Numbered from the stretch's first letter, positions 44,534-57,548 are shown. The stretch is DNA of 64,000 nucleotides from Chalara sp. BL73 (GCA_918026815.1 CAKJVC010000061.1:925395-989394); one strand, 5' to 3'. Made by a program: numbers and translations. The notes: generated by a model not told the origin, from the sequence alone.

Positions 44534-45391
44534 ATGCATCTTCTAAACCAATTGCGTGCTGGAGCGCTCTTCATTATTATCGGCTCCTCCTTCTCTAATG
44601 CGGCACCACGCATCATAAATGAATCAAGGGGGGATAAAACCGATACCAAAATCATTGCAGGCGTGACAGTTCCGGATACTCCACTTGTCCGTGCGGCACA
44701 GTCCTATGCTCGCGCTCATGCCGACGACATGTCCTACAACCACATTATGCGTACTTGGCTCTTTGGGGCAATAATCATCGAGAGGTCGGAAAGCCGCTCG
44801 GTTATTGACCCAGAAGTCCATGCTGTTGCCGCTCTTCTTCACGATTTGGGCTGGGACAATACCAATGAGCTTGTTTCAAATGATAAGCGGTTCGAAGTGG
44901 ACGGCGCGATTGCTGCTTGGAATTTCATCGAAGCATCAGTGCTTAATGGCACAGCTCATAGCCAGAAATGGGACGACAATCAAAAACAGCTCGTCTGGGA
45001 TACAATTGCGTTGCACACCACACCGTCGATTTTTGCATATAAGCAGCCCCTTGTCTTCCTAACTGCTGCCGGCATCAACGCCGACTTTCTTGGTCCTGAT
45101 AGCGATTTGTCTGGATTGCTAACTTGGAATGACTACTACCAAGTCAAGGCGGCGTTTCCTAGACTTGATCTTGCATCGGGCGTTACCAAAATCATATGCG
45201 GGTTCGCAGCGAATAAACCTGCAACCACCTATGGTGAGTTAATATCAAATCTGAAATCTGGCACGCTTTACGCTAAAAAATGGTTAGACAACTTCATGAA
45301 AGATTTTGGCGTCAAATATGTTCCGAACTATTCTGAAAACGCTGTGGGTAAACTAGGTATTGACATGGTAGAGAATGCTCTTCCAAATTGA
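44534..45391 (+). CDS. Secreted HD-domain protein (cyanamide-hydratase-like)
   Basis: A 285-aa single-exon protein of the fungal HD-domain group annotated as cyanamide hydratase-like or metal-dependent phosphohydrolase. Residues 1-24 form a signal peptide (LRAGALFIIIGSSFSNAA). HD-domain metal ligands are visible: SYNHIMRTWLFG (first His), AALLHDLGWD (the His-Asp pair) and ALHTTPS (later His), with DDNQKQLVWDTIALHT between. The reaction is unknown for secreted members. It has its own promoter; neighbours give no pathway context. Confidence 0.8.
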   Translation: MHLLNQLRAGALFIIIGSSFSNAAPRIINESRGDKTDTKIIAGVTVPDTPLVRAAQSYARAHADDMSYNHIMRTWLFGAIIIERSESRSVIDPEVHAVAALLHDLGWDNTNELVSNDKRFEVDGAIAAWNFIEASVLNGTAHSQKWDDNQKQLVWDTIALHTTPSIFAYKQPLVFLTAAGINADFLGPDSDLSGLLTWNDYYQVKAAFPRLDLASGVTKIICGFAANKPATTYGELISNLKSGTLYAKKWLDNFMKDFGVKYVPNYSENAVGKLGIDMVENALPN

Positions 45392-47678
45392 AATCTAGGC
45401 GGTTTTCTCATTAATAAATAACTATCAAAGATGTTTCAAGTCTGGTATTAGAGGTTGAAGTAATAAGTTGCACAGGCAATGATTTACAATAGTGGTTAAA
45501 ATTGGAATAATGCAACTATTTAATTATTCGCTGTCAGCTCTATTTCTCCATCAATGGCCTCGTCTGCGCCTACTTCTTATGCCTAATAAATCCTCGTTGG
45601 ATCGAGTTTCTTACGTTGTTACTGGCCTTTTACGGAGCCTTGAACCAGAAGCCTCCTTTTTCGTAGACTGTTTCGGCCGCTTGCAACTTTTTCAAAGTTT
45701 CTGTTGATTGAAAAGCAGCCTAGATGGCGGGCGAAAGCTGCGCCTACTACAAACTACAAGAGGTAGCAAGGCCGTGCTTGGTTGTGTTATTAAACGCCTA
45801 AACAGTGCCACCAGCTTCGGTTTAGTGGCTTTATGCTTACAGAATCCCCGGAGACGCTTCGTAACTTTCTTTTATGGCAGATAAGGTCAAAATTTGTATA
45901 TCCTATTGATAAAATTCTATAAGACAGGAACCGTCGGCTGCAGCAGCGGAGTGCTTTCACTGCCGCAAGTGCTATCATGACGGCCAAGAGACCAAGGAAA
46001 TTTATAATTACATTGAACGATTTGAAGTGAGTGAAAAATGTTTGGCATTCAAGACTATATTCTCTCAGAACACAAATCCGCCGGACCCTAACCTTCTCAT
46101 TTAACAAGACTCCTTAATTTGGAAGGACTCGATGAGTAAACTATCCGAAATCGATACGCACAATCTATCATCAAAATCGGCACCACCAGAGAACATAGAA
46201 ATCCGAAGAGCTCTCAGCACTGCAGCCATTACTAGCGTACAGGCACACCTTGAGGTCGTCGTGAGAAAAGCCCTTCGCCCTATCAGCACCCTCTGGAACT
46301 CCGTCTGCGATGCAATCTGTAGCTCCGTTCGCCCTAGCAACCTGCTGCATTGCTGGCACATGGTCGTCAGACGGTCACATGCTGTCGGCAATACCAACAG
46401 ACTATGGCAACCTCTCAGCGCTTTCTCTTGAAAAATGTGTCTCGGTAAACTATTCCCAAGCGCCTAAAGGGTAGCTAGTAGATGCTTTCAATATCGACAG
46501 AGAATAGTTATTGTTAAAGAATTCTATGCAGCCTAGGTACAGTGCCATTTATCTTCAGTCGGCGTCGGAACCTAAACTCCCGTAATGATTTCAATTTTTC
46601 CTTCGAAATGTTAGAAGAGTAAGGATCGACCAAGCCGATGTCAGCAGCGTGGCAATAGTGAACAATACGGAGCTTACTTGCCATCTCGCATCGTCGATGC
46701 ACAACCCAACCGTTGCACGCAGTTAAGCAAGATCGACACTCCCCTAGGATTGGATAGTCTCTCCACTAGGCCCGCGATATAGCAGAGACTTTTGTAACGG
46801 CCGGCAGTCTTCTTCAACCTGTTCTTCGTTGCCCGTTTTTGGAACGAGCTAGCTGCAGCGACCCTCTATCAAAGTACCGCGGAATACACGGGTTGTGGCA
46901 CGTATCAAAGTATACCGCATTCGTCCCGTCCTCAACATACAAGTTTTACGGTAGATTCATGATACATTTTTTTGTGCTCAAGAAGAATCGTGCGCCGGTA
47001 GAATTTGTGTGTAATATCAGCCGTAATTTTATGATCCATCAGTTACTCTTTGTCGCATGTGAGCTCAATTCTCTACTACTAAATAATATTACCTGCAAAT
47101 ATTGAAGTTACACGACGATAGCGGCGTAGGGTACGAATCTGACAGTAAGCGGGTGCTATATCGTGTTTTGATATATCAGTCGAACCGGGGTGAATCCAAG
47201 GAAAGTGGAATCGAACAGGTCTAATGTAGGCTGCGAATTAAGCTTTATATCGCCAATTTATTATGCGACGTAACCCACAACGCCGTATTTGATGATAGAG
47301 CAGCTTGGAAGGCTAACTACCCCTACTTTGCTAGGTGATATCTATTTTGAAGGCAGGCCATACTCCGTATATCTGCCTCAGGAATCCAGTTCGCGGCCAT
47401 GGACGTAACATGGATAAATATGATTGTCAACCCAGCGAAGCATAAGGCTTCGGTTAATATCCTTCTGACAGCCAAGGCTCTTAAGTGTCTGCCTAAAACC
47501 GAGCCCAATAAAGTCAACACCAACGTGAATGTACGTCGTATTTTGATACGTTACATGCGAAGCCAATGATTGATTCATGGCATAAAAAACATTTTGGTTG
47601 TTAAATCATTACAATCGACTAGAGCAATTTCTTCTAAGTGGCTTATTCCCTATCAAATCTCACTCGCGACTTTATAAA
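45392..47678. other. Gene-free 2.3-kb region
   Basis: I see no supported gene. Open frames on both strands around 46101-46431 overlap each other and show no family motifs. The DNA may be decayed repeat. Confidence 0.4.
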
Positions 47679-49697
47679 ATGAAGGGCACCATAGATACCA
47701 CAAAATGGACAAACCCATCGCAAAAACAGCTTCCTTCGAGAACCATGCCCGCCGAAAGCAAGAAAACTCTAACAGCCGAGGACCTTGTTGATCTTTCCAT
47801 TCCGAACAACATCCGTGTCTCCTTTTCAGGCAAACAGGTTATCTACACCGTTTCCCCGGCGTCAAAAAAGGACACGCACGAAGTCTCCGCGGTATGGATC
47901 GCGGACGTGGGGCGGAAGTTCTCCGCGCGGCAGCTCACTTCCGGGTTGTTCAACGACTCGCAGCCGCAGTGGTCACCTGACGGGCAAAATATCGCCTTTA
48001 TTTCCGACCGCGGCGAGGCAGGCCAAACCTCGGCGCTTTACCTACTTTCCGTTTCCGGTGGCGAAGCGTATCCTATTACCGAAGCCAAGAATAGAGAGGA
48101 CATTACGGGGTTCAAGTGGGACCCGAGCGGGAAATACATCGCGTTCACGAGCGCTGATGAGATTCGGGAAGAGAGGAAGAAGAAGGAGGATGTGCGGGAT
48201 GATGTTGTGGTGTATGGAGAGCATTGGGCGTATCAACGCTTACGGGTCGTGCATGTGGCTACACGGGAGGTCTCGGTGCTGTTTAAGTTGGATGCACATG
48301 TGAATGAGTTTGCGTGGAATGGAGAATCGAGCGAGATAGCTATTATCACGCAATCGCTGCCGGGGTGGAACTCGTCATTGGAGGGCGTGAGCTTTTCGAC
48401 AGTGTCTTTGATTTCTGGGAAATCATCTCTTATTTGTAAATTCCCAGGCCAGGCTAGTGACCTTCTCTGGCATAAGAAAGACCTCTTTTTCGTCGGCGGT
48501 GTGCGGCCGTCCAAAGCTACTACGTCGAGGATGGTATATAAGATCCGCCTCGGAGGTAAAGAAACTATGTGGACACGATACGCGTACGGAGAAAAGAACG
48601 ACGTCTTCCGGTTCCGTGTTGCTGGAGACGCGGTCTACGTACAAATCATGACTGGACTCACTGATCAGATCCACGAGCTTTCATCCCAAAAAACCATTTA
48701 CGACAACGAGCACACGCTTGATTCCTGGGATATCTCTCTTCGCGACGGTAATGAGGAAGAAAGGGTCCTTTTGGTATTCACGCGAAGCACTATCGGCGAG
48801 CCGGCAGAAGTATATTCTTACTCTGACGGCAAGCCTTGTCTACTATCGCAGCACGGCCGAGCGCTGTTAGACCCAGACCTCAAACCGCAGCCTTTCTACG
48901 CCTACGCCGACAATGGCACGAAGCTAGACGGCATCTTCACTACACCCTCCCAGCACAACAGCACCCACGACCGCTCCAAACCCTGGCCAACATTCGTCGA
49001 CGTGCACGGTGGCCCGTACGGCCGCGCCGTCAACGCCTTCTCCTCCTCGAGCTTTCATTGGACACCCTGGCTCCTCTCCGCCGGGTACGCGGTGCTCGCC
49101 CCTAACTATCGCGGCGGGATGGGCCGGGGAGACGCGTTCGCCAGCGCTGCCGAGCTGGGGATGGGCAGGTTAGACTATGACGACATAGTCACGCTCGTGA
49201 AGGCCGGGATCGAGAGACGCCTCGTCGATGAGCGGCGCGTCGTGATCGGCGGGTGGTCGCAAGGCGGGTTCCTCTCGTACCTAGCCAGCACACGAGCGTC
49301 AACCTTTCCTTTCCGCGCGGCGGTCTGCGGCGCCGGCATTACCGACTGGGATCTCATGATCATGGCTTCCGACATCCCCTCCTTTGAAGTGGAGCTCATA
49401 GGCAAGGCGCCTTGGGAAAAAGGGGCGAGGGAGTCACGGGATCGGCATGGGTATCCAATTTGGCATCTTTCGGACGAGGAAGGGGAAGCGAGGATGCCGG
49501 TGCTGATTTTGCATGGGAAGGAGGACGTTCGGATTCCGGTGGCGCAGGCGTTAGCGTTTCACATGGGATGTTTGCGGCTGGGGGTTCCAGTTGAGATGGC
49601 GATTTATCCGCGAGAGGGACATCAGATTAAAGAGAGATTGCATCGGCTGGATATGTTAAAGAGATTGAGGAGGTTTGTTGATTTGCATTTACGTTAA
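47679..49697 (+). CDS. S9-family serine peptidase (acylaminoacyl/dipeptidyl-peptidase-like)
   Basis: A 672-aa single-exon prolyl-oligopeptidase-superfamily enzyme (S9C-like). I use ATG 47679; an internal ATG at 47745 would give a slightly shorter start, and the frame is open upstream only from a non-ATG codon. The N-terminal two-thirds is a beta-propeller with WD40-like TolB repeats (QPQWSPDGQNIAFISDRG, FKWDPSGKYIAFTSADE). The catalytic domain begins near residue 425: VDVHGGPYGRAVNAF (oxyanion region), nucleophile GGWSQGG (Ser527), Asp616 in HGKED and His648 in EGHQ complete the triad. No signal peptide, so cytosolic. It removes or transfers N-terminal residues from peptides in relatives; the substrate here is unknown. 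Confidence 0.92.
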   Translation: MKGTIDTTKWTNPSQKQLPSRTMPAESKKTLTAEDLVDLSIPNNIRVSFSGKQVIYTVSPASKKDTHEVSAVWIADVGRKFSARQLTSGLFNDSQPQWSPDGQNIAFISDRGEAGQTSALYLLSVSGGEAYPITEAKNREDITGFKWDPSGKYIAFTSADEIREERKKKEDVRDDVVVYGEHWAYQRLRVVHVATREVSVLFKLDAHVNEFAWNGESSEIAIITQSLPGWNSSLEGVSFSTVSLISGKSSLICKFPGQASDLLWHKKDLFFVGGVRPSKATTSRMVYKIRLGGKETMWTRYAYGEKNDVFRFRVAGDAVYVQIMTGLTDQIHELSSQKTIYDNEHTLDSWDISLRDGNEEERVLLVFTRSTIGEPAEVYSYSDGKPCLLSQHGRALLDPDLKPQPFYAYADNGTKLDGIFTTPSQHNSTHDRSKPWPTFVDVHGGPYGRAVNAFSSSSFHWTPWLLSAGYAVLAPNYRGGMGRGDAFASAAELGMGRLDYDDIVTLVKAGIERRLVDERRVVIGGWSQGGFLSYLASTRASTFPFRAAVCGAGITDWDLMIMASDIPSFEVELIGKAPWEKGARESRDRHGYPIWHLSDEEGEARMPVLILHGKEDVRIPVAQALAFHMGCLRLGVPVEMAIYPREGHQIKERLHRLDMLKRLRRFVDLHLR

Positions 49698-51172
49698 TGG
49701 GGAGGTGTTGATTTTGGGAGTGTGGAGTAACAGTACATACTCATCAGTCGTAAGAGCTCTGCAGCGCTATGTACAGGAAATTCGTTAGATTGAGCTAGTT
49801 CCCTATTTGAAATGTCGTGTATGGTTTTACAAGTGTGCAATAAAAGCTCAAATTGTAAATATGATTTGTTCGTACACACCTATAATCGCGAGGCAGCACT
49901 CGTAGGCTGATCTTCCGACAACAGCTTTACTCCAAAGCAAAGCCCTTTGCCTAAACTCCTTCAAAAGCGACAGATTCCCCATACAACATTCGCCAATGAG
50001 CTTATATGTCTTTTTAGACATTTCCCTTAGTATGAGCGCCTCGTTGGGGGTGGGTCAAAACCAGTATATCCCCGCTGAGTCACACAAAACCCCCTGTTAA
50101 ACGAGCGTTCATAGGTGATTTTATCACCGAATGAGTTGTAGAATAGGGCTTAAAATTCTGATTGTAGAGCTAATAGAATCTGTCAGGAATCAGCTTACGT
50201 AAGTAGGCTAAGGAGCAGGAAATCTCTTACCCATATATTACGGCTGATAACCGTAGAGAATAGATCATTTGTAACGATCCTAATAAGCCCGTATTCTATT
50301 GTTGTGATACCCTCGCTGATCCCCCCATTGATTCCCTAGTTGAGAGATCGTATATCTAACAAAGGGGGTCATGTCCTGATCCCGGTGATCTCAGATTACT
50401 ATGGACATCTTTGAAAATAAATATTCTGATAAGTTTTAATTAATTTAATATTGTAGTTGAATAACCGTGGTTTTTGTGGTGAAGTCCTGGTTGGGTGTAC
50501 ATTCGCTTGCCTGTATCGTTCGCTTATCATATATGTCAATAGAATTACTAAAAAGTCGCTTAACTTGTAGTTTGGAAAAGGCAGAAATATACGTGAAAGG
50601 ACAGCCGAAACACTATATGGATCTAGTGGGTAGCTAATATACGCTATTGTATTGCTATAACACATGTAGTAGTGTCCCATTTATTTGCCAGTGCAAGATG
50701 CGACACACTACACTTGCTTCGCAGCATATGACGTGCATTCAATAAGTCCCCCGTGGAATTGCACCTATCACAATAATTCCAGAAAGCCATGCCTCTATGC
50801 ATATGGAAGCCCAGTAATGCATGGAAGCGCTGTACGTAAGCTTTGAGGTAATTGTCGCAAATGATGTCACAATTTCGCACGATTCCTTCAGCTCGCGATG
50901 ATCAATGCTTATTTCAGGACAATCATCTGCGCGATCAGCTTCATAAAGCTGAAACTGAAATTTGGCAGGAAAACGGACACACCGCAAGTCTTCTTAGTCG
51001 TAAAACATAAAAAGAGGCGGACTATTCGTCGAGGAGAGCCAAATCTGCTCCCATTCTCTTTACACATATTGTTCAGCAGACTCGACAGCTATTTTATTAG
51101 ATTGACAGTTCAAATACTTTTACCTCTTCAATCAGGATTATATAACATTGTTTCGCCACGTTTACACTAAAT
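49698..51172. other. Intergenic with LTR-like repeat
   Basis: No gene recognised. Carries the LTR-like repeat at 50181-50365; the last part is the promoter of the sialidase-like gene. Confidence 0.5.
50181..50365 (+). repeat. LTR-like dispersed repeat, copy near 50.2 kb
   Basis: Begins TGTCAGGAATCAGCTTACG and continues AAATCTCTTACCCATATATTACGG, GATCCTAATAAGCCCGTATTCTATTG, GATACCCTCGCTGATCC and TTGAGAGATC. It matches both the short copies (2906, 6414) at its start and the long copy (40650) over the rest, linking them into one family. The last part of the long form is missing. Confidence 0.65.
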
Positions 51173-52165
51173 ATGTCTTTGGCCGGCGCCCCTATCACTT
51201 TCAGTCAAGAGCGTGGGAGCGACTACCCCCGAGCCATTGTAACAAGCGACGGGAGCCTCCTCGCCACCTATGCATGCAACGACGGCACGACTGCTAAGAT
51301 TGTCACCAAAACGGGCTCAATTCAGGGCGCAGGCTGGACGGCCGCAGTCACTGTCATATCCTGGGACGCCAAAAAGGCCCAGCTGAAAAATCCCTATCTC
51401 CTCCAAACATCGTCAGGGGCCTTCCTCTGCGCCTACCTGCTACGACTGATAAACGACGACGGCAAACCCTGGCAATTCAACCTTGATATCAGCCAGAGCG
51501 ACGACGGCGGCCAGTCCTGGTACAAGATCGGCTCCATTGTTAGCGAGCGGCCCGGCCATGGCATCCAAGGCGAATGGGAGCCCTTCCTACGCGAATCCCC
51601 CGGCGGGACGCTGCAGGCATACTACTCGCACGAGTTCAGCCCTTCGGACCAAGACATCGTCTTCCGCACCTCGAGCAACGGCGGCAAGACCTGGGGCGCC
51701 CTCGTCACCATCGCCGGCGCCGGCGCCACCAACGTGCGCCCCGGCATGCCGCAGGTGTGCAACCTCAACGGGCAGAGGAATCTGTTGATGGTCTACGAGA
51801 GTAATGCCGGCGGCCACTTCAAGGTGTGGGCGCAGACATCCGCGGACGGCGGCAGCAGCTGGGAGAAACCCCACATTATCTTTGACCCCGGCCAAGGGCA
51901 GGCAGGCGGTCCGGGCCTCGCGCAACTCCCAGGCCTTCTTGTCGTGAGCTTCATGACGAATCAGGATCAGCCGCATCAGCCCTATAATGATGTGGCGAAC
52001 CTAGATATGAAGGTCATTGCCAGTGGGGATGGTGGCGCCACGTGGAGTCAGCCAGTCAAGGCTCTCTCCCAGGCCGGCTGGGGCGGTGTGACGGCGGTCG
52101 AGGGGGGTCCTAGTGCTAGGCGCGACGAGCCAGGGGACGGCGGTCCTGCAAAGGTCACTTTCTAG
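51173..52165 (+). CDS. Sialidase-fold (BNR/Asp-box) protein, intracellular
   Basis: A 330-aa single-exon protein of the sialidase/neuraminidase superfamily. Four Asp boxes (S-x-D/N-x-G-x-x-W) are visible: SDDGGQSW, SSNGGKTW, SADGGSSW and SGDGGATW, spaced about 60 residues apart as in a six-bladed propeller. YPRAIVTSDGSLLATY near the N-terminus and GEWEPFLRE and NVRPGMPQV fit catalytic-face loops of fungal exo-sialidase-like (possibly Kdn-ase) or arabinanase-like propellers. There is no signal peptide. The gene is unusually GC-rich compared with its surroundings. The last 25 residues (VEGGPSARRDEPGDGG) look out of character, so a small 3' frame change is possible. Substrate not determined. Confidence 0.8.
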   Translation: MSLAGAPITFSQERGSDYPRAIVTSDGSLLATYACNDGTTAKIVTKTGSIQGAGWTAAVTVISWDAKKAQLKNPYLLQTSSGAFLCAYLLRLINDDGKPWQFNLDISQSDDGGQSWYKIGSIVSERPGHGIQGEWEPFLRESPGGTLQAYYSHEFSPSDQDIVFRTSSNGGKTWGALVTIAGAGATNVRPGMPQVCNLNGQRNLLMVYESNAGGHFKVWAQTSADGGSSWEKPHIIFDPGQGQAGGPGLAQLPGLLVVSFMTNQDQPHQPYNDVANLDMKVIASGDGGATWSQPVKALSQAGWGGVTAVEGGPSARRDEPGDGGPAKVTF

Positions 52166-52344
52166 GTTATCTCCTATCGAGATATGTTAGAGCGTGGAAT
52201 GGGAGAAATGGATGTCGTTTCGTTCAGGGGTCGTGGTAAAGAATGGGGGTTTGTCAAATTGTATATGTTGCAACGTGCGAAAGGGGGGGATCGCATGGTC
52301 TGGAAATTGATTCTTATACCAAACATGGCCTTGCTCATATTGTA

Positions 52345-52470
52345 GAGAGGAACATGCTTGAAACGCAAGAACAGTAACAGTATCTAGCACGCAACTAAGG
52401 AGTAGTATAAACGTAGCATATTCGGGCGTAGGCCGAATCTTTCGCGATATATCGTCAATAGAATAGAATA
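52345..52470 (+). repeat. Dispersed repeat pair, copy 2
   Basis: Partner of 20105-20230: shares GGAACATGCTTGAAACGCAAGAACAGTAACAG.. and CGTAGCATATTCGGG with scattered C/T and G/A differences. Confidence 0.5.
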
Positions 52471-52691
52471 TATATATAATTGTAAAGTGCTTGAATAATA
52501 ATGTGGTAATTGCGTTTCCATTAGGCGGGTAATATCCAAGTAATGTGCGACATTGCCTGTCCGCTTGCGATACAAGGGTTGGTAGTTATAGGGGTAGCAT
52601 TTTGGAGTTCCGGTTTAAAAAATGTTGATAATTATATATTCCTAGAAAAGTGACTTATTTTCGGGTGTGGCAAGTCAGAACTTATCTTAGT

Positions 52692-53189
52692 GTAACAACT
52701 CAAGGCGAACAGGGATCTCGATCCGTAGATCTCAGGAAGGAGGCCTCAAAAGTATGAACAACTACCAATTGTTATAACGAAAAGAACAAGTTACAGATAG
52801 AAGAAGGGAAGGAAAGCAGCGCTTTATATACAGAAGACTGGCCAAGGGGCCAGCGTAAGCGAGCCCTGTGGAGTCAGAGCCGAGCTCCAAGGGGCTCTAA
52901 GCGAGATAGGGCCAGGGCCGTGACAGGTATTTGACTGTCGCTCTGCCAGCGCGCAGGCAACCGGGCGGCAAGTAGAATAGGTTTTGCTTTATGCGAAAGT
53001 TTGCAGTCTTTAATTCGAGTTGAAAGGGCCTCTGTTTCGTGTGTTGTACACGACTCCAGCTCAAATTTGACTCAATCTCGGCCCTCCAGCGTACGAAACG
53101 CCGAAGTTAGGTATTTGATTATTCAGGTCGTCAACACATCATACTACTACTATGAGCTGGGAGCTATAATTACCCAAGGACCAGTGTAA
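52692..53189 (+). repeat. Possible solo LTR (Copia-like)
   Basis: Begins TGTAACAACTCAAGG and the same TGTAACA string closes the stretch at 53187. Inside are a TATA-like CTTTATATACAG (52825), G/C-rich downstream sequence and a purine-rich AGAAGAAGGGAAGGAAAG tract, as in fungal LTRs. No target duplication is visible and no second copy exists in the window, so this is tentative. Confidence 0.3.
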
Positions 53190-53572
53190 CATACCTCCCT
53201 TAATCGTGTGCCCCCAGCTGTCGCGTGTACTCAACGATACTTAAAACTCAACATATGGCCGACGGATCATTTCCGAACTAGAGGAATCTAGCAGCCTCCT
53301 TTTCTACTAATTCGTAATAGAAAGAGCATAGACGCGCTATTACCATTGAAAATTGTTGCGCCGCCTTTAGTAAACTTCATAAATAACACCACCAAGTTAG
53401 CCCTGCAGAGATTACTGCGTGGCAGGAGAAATAAACTTGATCAAATGAGTGGGAAGTTTGTAGGATACGTTATGTACTGAATGCGACCCTGAAGGCAGAC
53501 TAAACTTTTAATTCCTGTCTACATCTATCCCTAACATCCTGTCAAATGGACCCAGCCCAGCCGTGACTTCGC

Positions 53573-54340
53573 TTACAAAACAAGCTGCCCACTGTTGGTA
53601 TCGATCGAGGTTCCTGTTACATTGTAATCTCTCATGCAATATATATACGCCTCTGCAACATCTTCTGGCTTGCCAATGGCTCCCGTCGCCGTTTGCGCCG
53701 TCGTGAGAGCGACCAGCCTTTCTTTTTCCTCTGGTGCTTTTGTAAACCAAAAAGATTGGAAGGTTTCTGTGTTGACTACGCCGAGAGCGACGACATTAAC
53801 GCGCAATGGCTTGAGGTCGAGCGCTAAGGCTCTGACCAAACTCCGCAGACTGCCGGTTACCATGGTAAGAACGGGCCAGTTGGGAACAGGTCGTAGCTCA
53901 GCAGTTCCAGAAGTGAAAGTTATACTGGAGGCTGGACCGGGGGCAACATGCTTTGCGGCGTGCTTCGCGAGAAGTATAGCCGCAAAAGACCGAACTAGGA
54001 AGCTGTTCCTGATATACGCCAAATCGATACTTTCGAGGGCTTTGGGGACAGGCGCGTCTCCTGCTGTGTAAGCAATGTGGTCCAGCTTGTAAGCGCCATT
54101 AGAGGTAGCGGCGTTAAAGAGGGCTACAATGTTATCCTCAAGAACATCCTCTTGAGCCAGGTTACAGGCGAAACCACTAATGCGGGAAGCCTTCGATGGA
54201 TAGGAGCTGCGCAGGCGGGCGATAGAGGCTTGGACACGAGCGGTGTTTGAGCTGGAGATGATGATGGCAGCCACGCCTTGCTCAATACTCGCTTCAGCCA
54301 CAGCGTAGCCAACGCCAGCAGAGCCGCCAATCACGAGCAC
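53573..54340 (-). pseudogene. Short-chain dehydrogenase/reductase, 5'-truncated
   Basis: About 255 residues of a classical-length SDR: nucleotide loop VIGGSAGVGYAVAEA, then IAYTAGDAPV, TSGTAELRPVPNW and RVNVVALGVVNTETF. The expected N-terminal 10-15 residues before the glycine motif are absent: an in-frame TGA stands four codons upstream and no ATG precedes the Rossmann start, only GTG at 54340. The Tyr-x-x-x-Lys site is not visible, as in the GTxxxRP..W sub-group of fungal SDRs. Immediately upstream (about 20 bp) is the broken end of a FAD monooxygenase on the same strand, so both genes were probably cut by one deletion. It may still be expressed from GTG, but I treat it as a truncated gene. 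Confidence 0.6.
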
Positions 54341-54356
54341 TTCACCCGCTCAGCTG

Positions 54357-55487
<1,131 letters not shown>

Positions 55488-57548
55488 TTTGCAGATGGTG
55501 GTGAATATGAGAGGGTCTAGATAGGTACTGGCTGGAGACAACTAAAGATAGCAGGAAACAAAGTCTGAAATATTCCGGCTTGCGGATCTGTCGGATCGCA
55601 TCTTTCCAAGAACAAAGCCCCGTAGGAGATATCCCGACCGAGAATAAGGGAATAAACCAACCAGCTGCTGCCTGTGGCGATGACAATGTCATAGCTGTAC
55701 CGCACTACAGAAGGCAACCCCTGAACCCCTCACGATGCCTCTTTTTGTATTTTATTTTACTTAGTTAATTTTTGTTGCGGGGAAAGGAGGCGAGGGTGAT
55801 GAAGACCGTCGGATCGGGACTACGCGAGCGTTGTCGGGAGACCCTCCGATATTCCTGAACAATTCATCGGAAAACATTCCGATGCCGACAACAGCAATAG
55901 AACCCAGGATTCCGGTTGATGGGGTTCACAGACGCCTACAAAAGTGTCATCTCCACAACTCTCCAACTCTAGCTACGTGTGGGGGAAAGGGGAAAACCTA
56001 AATATTACAGGGTTTCGCGACAGGGAGGTAAAACGAGCATATGTTCTGTGGCTAATGCCACGCTACGTATAATGTTTGTAAATTATTTTATTTGTCACTA
56101 TTTCACGTGTTCTCAGCAATTTCCACAATAATTATCACAGAAATCTACGAGTTTTATAAAAATAAAAATAAAAACAAGTGGTTTTGTAACAGCGGCAACT
56201 GGCGGCCTAGGGAGTGCATGTCTTCGTACAAGCTAGCATAATGCTCGGTGTACAACGACCGTACGCTCCTAATTCGTGGGATCCAACAGGTAGTTGCATC
56301 CCGAGGTAGTTTGACGAAATCGAGCCGAAAGGCAAATTAAGGCACCAGCACGCTACATACATGCTTTATCTTTAAAATATAATGGAACGAGTCTTTATGC
56401 ATCGAATAAGCCTATTTCCAATATACAATTGAAAGCGTGACAGGATCTTCGTTGCCACACGGAGCTTATCCACGCACCGCTCGCACGAGCCACCTTGCAT
56501 GCCGAAATTGCGGAGACAGCAGGCACGCAACACATACAGTACGGTTAGTTGGCTATTCTGGCTCCCTGGATTGTATCATCCTCTTTGTGTTCCCCTGTCG
56601 AGTTACGCCATTAGCGAAAACACAAATCATGTCGGCCTTCCTACAGTAGCCGACCAGCGGTTGACTAGGTTTGCGCGATCGGCAGCTGCGAGACATATCG
56701 TCGTTGAGTTCAGCCTCACGTGGCTGAGCTCTACGCCTTTCAGGCAGATTTCTTGGGCTAAGCGAGTTACTTATCACCTCAAGTTCGATCCTCTCAATTT
56801 TATGTGTTGTCTACTAACTATGTTGACAAGCCTCATGTCGCGGAGAGTTAGGGGTCTATATATCACTGTAGCATGTTTGACTATCAGTGGATTCACTTTT
56901 GGTCGCATGGTGCAGTGGTACCATTTTACCCGTCACATCTCATCTATGCTGCAATGGAGGAGACTTTCCTTACCAAGACATTGGAGAGATGTACTCACGT
57001 CTTTGAAGAAACTTCATTCTTGGAAATTCAACGATACACGAGCGACAAGCTCGGCACAATACTTGTCATAACATCAAAGTTCAGCAAGTGACACCATACC
57101 CTCTTCCTCTCTTCAACTTGGATCTCATCGTGGCCGGAATCCGTGCCATCTTTGTGAACGCCCATGGCCTGGCACATTCGAAACTTCACCGCGACAAGCG
57201 AGGAGCAACTGAGGGGTTCCTCTTCTCATATGAGCACCGAATTGATGAGAAGAAATGCCACGAGTGAGCACACAAACGGGTTGTGGGGTGAACCAACCAT
57301 TGCCAGAATAACTGGTGTCAGATAGTACAGCTTTTTCTGCGTTTCTAGAATTGGCTACCTCTTCGCAGCTACATCAGGCCTTGACTGGGAAAAGGAGTCA
57401 GCGAACAGCGCTGTGATGAGCAGCCGCTGGAAGCTGGCCAGCACTTCTTCTAGGGCAAGCCCCAGCGTCTATGGCTTGGCTTAAGTTGGTTTCGTCAGTC
57501 AGGGTAGGCGATTTTACTTGTTTTATTAAGCCTTCTACATAGCAGACT
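55488..57548. other. Gene-free 2-kb region
   Basis: No gene is supported. The part near 55800-55890 is rich in TCGGA/TCCGA strings (GTCGGATCGG, CTCCGAT, ATCGGAA, TTCCGAT) upstream of the broken monooxygenase. Open frames at 56437-57091 overlap and show no family motifs. Confidence 0.4.

Larger units (their letters stand above)
52166..53572. other. Gene-free region with retrotransposon-like repeats
   Basis: No gene supported. It includes the second copy of the repeat pair (52345-52470) and a possible solo LTR from about 52692. Confidence 0.45.

Noticed and set aside
46101..46431. Overlapping 98-99-aa frames on both strands
   Set aside because: They overlap each other, lack homologous motifs and introns, and are not supported as genes.
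56437..57091. 190-aa frame near 56.5-57.1 kb
   Set aside because: Overlapping frames of similar length and no family features; no splice-compatible gene model was found.
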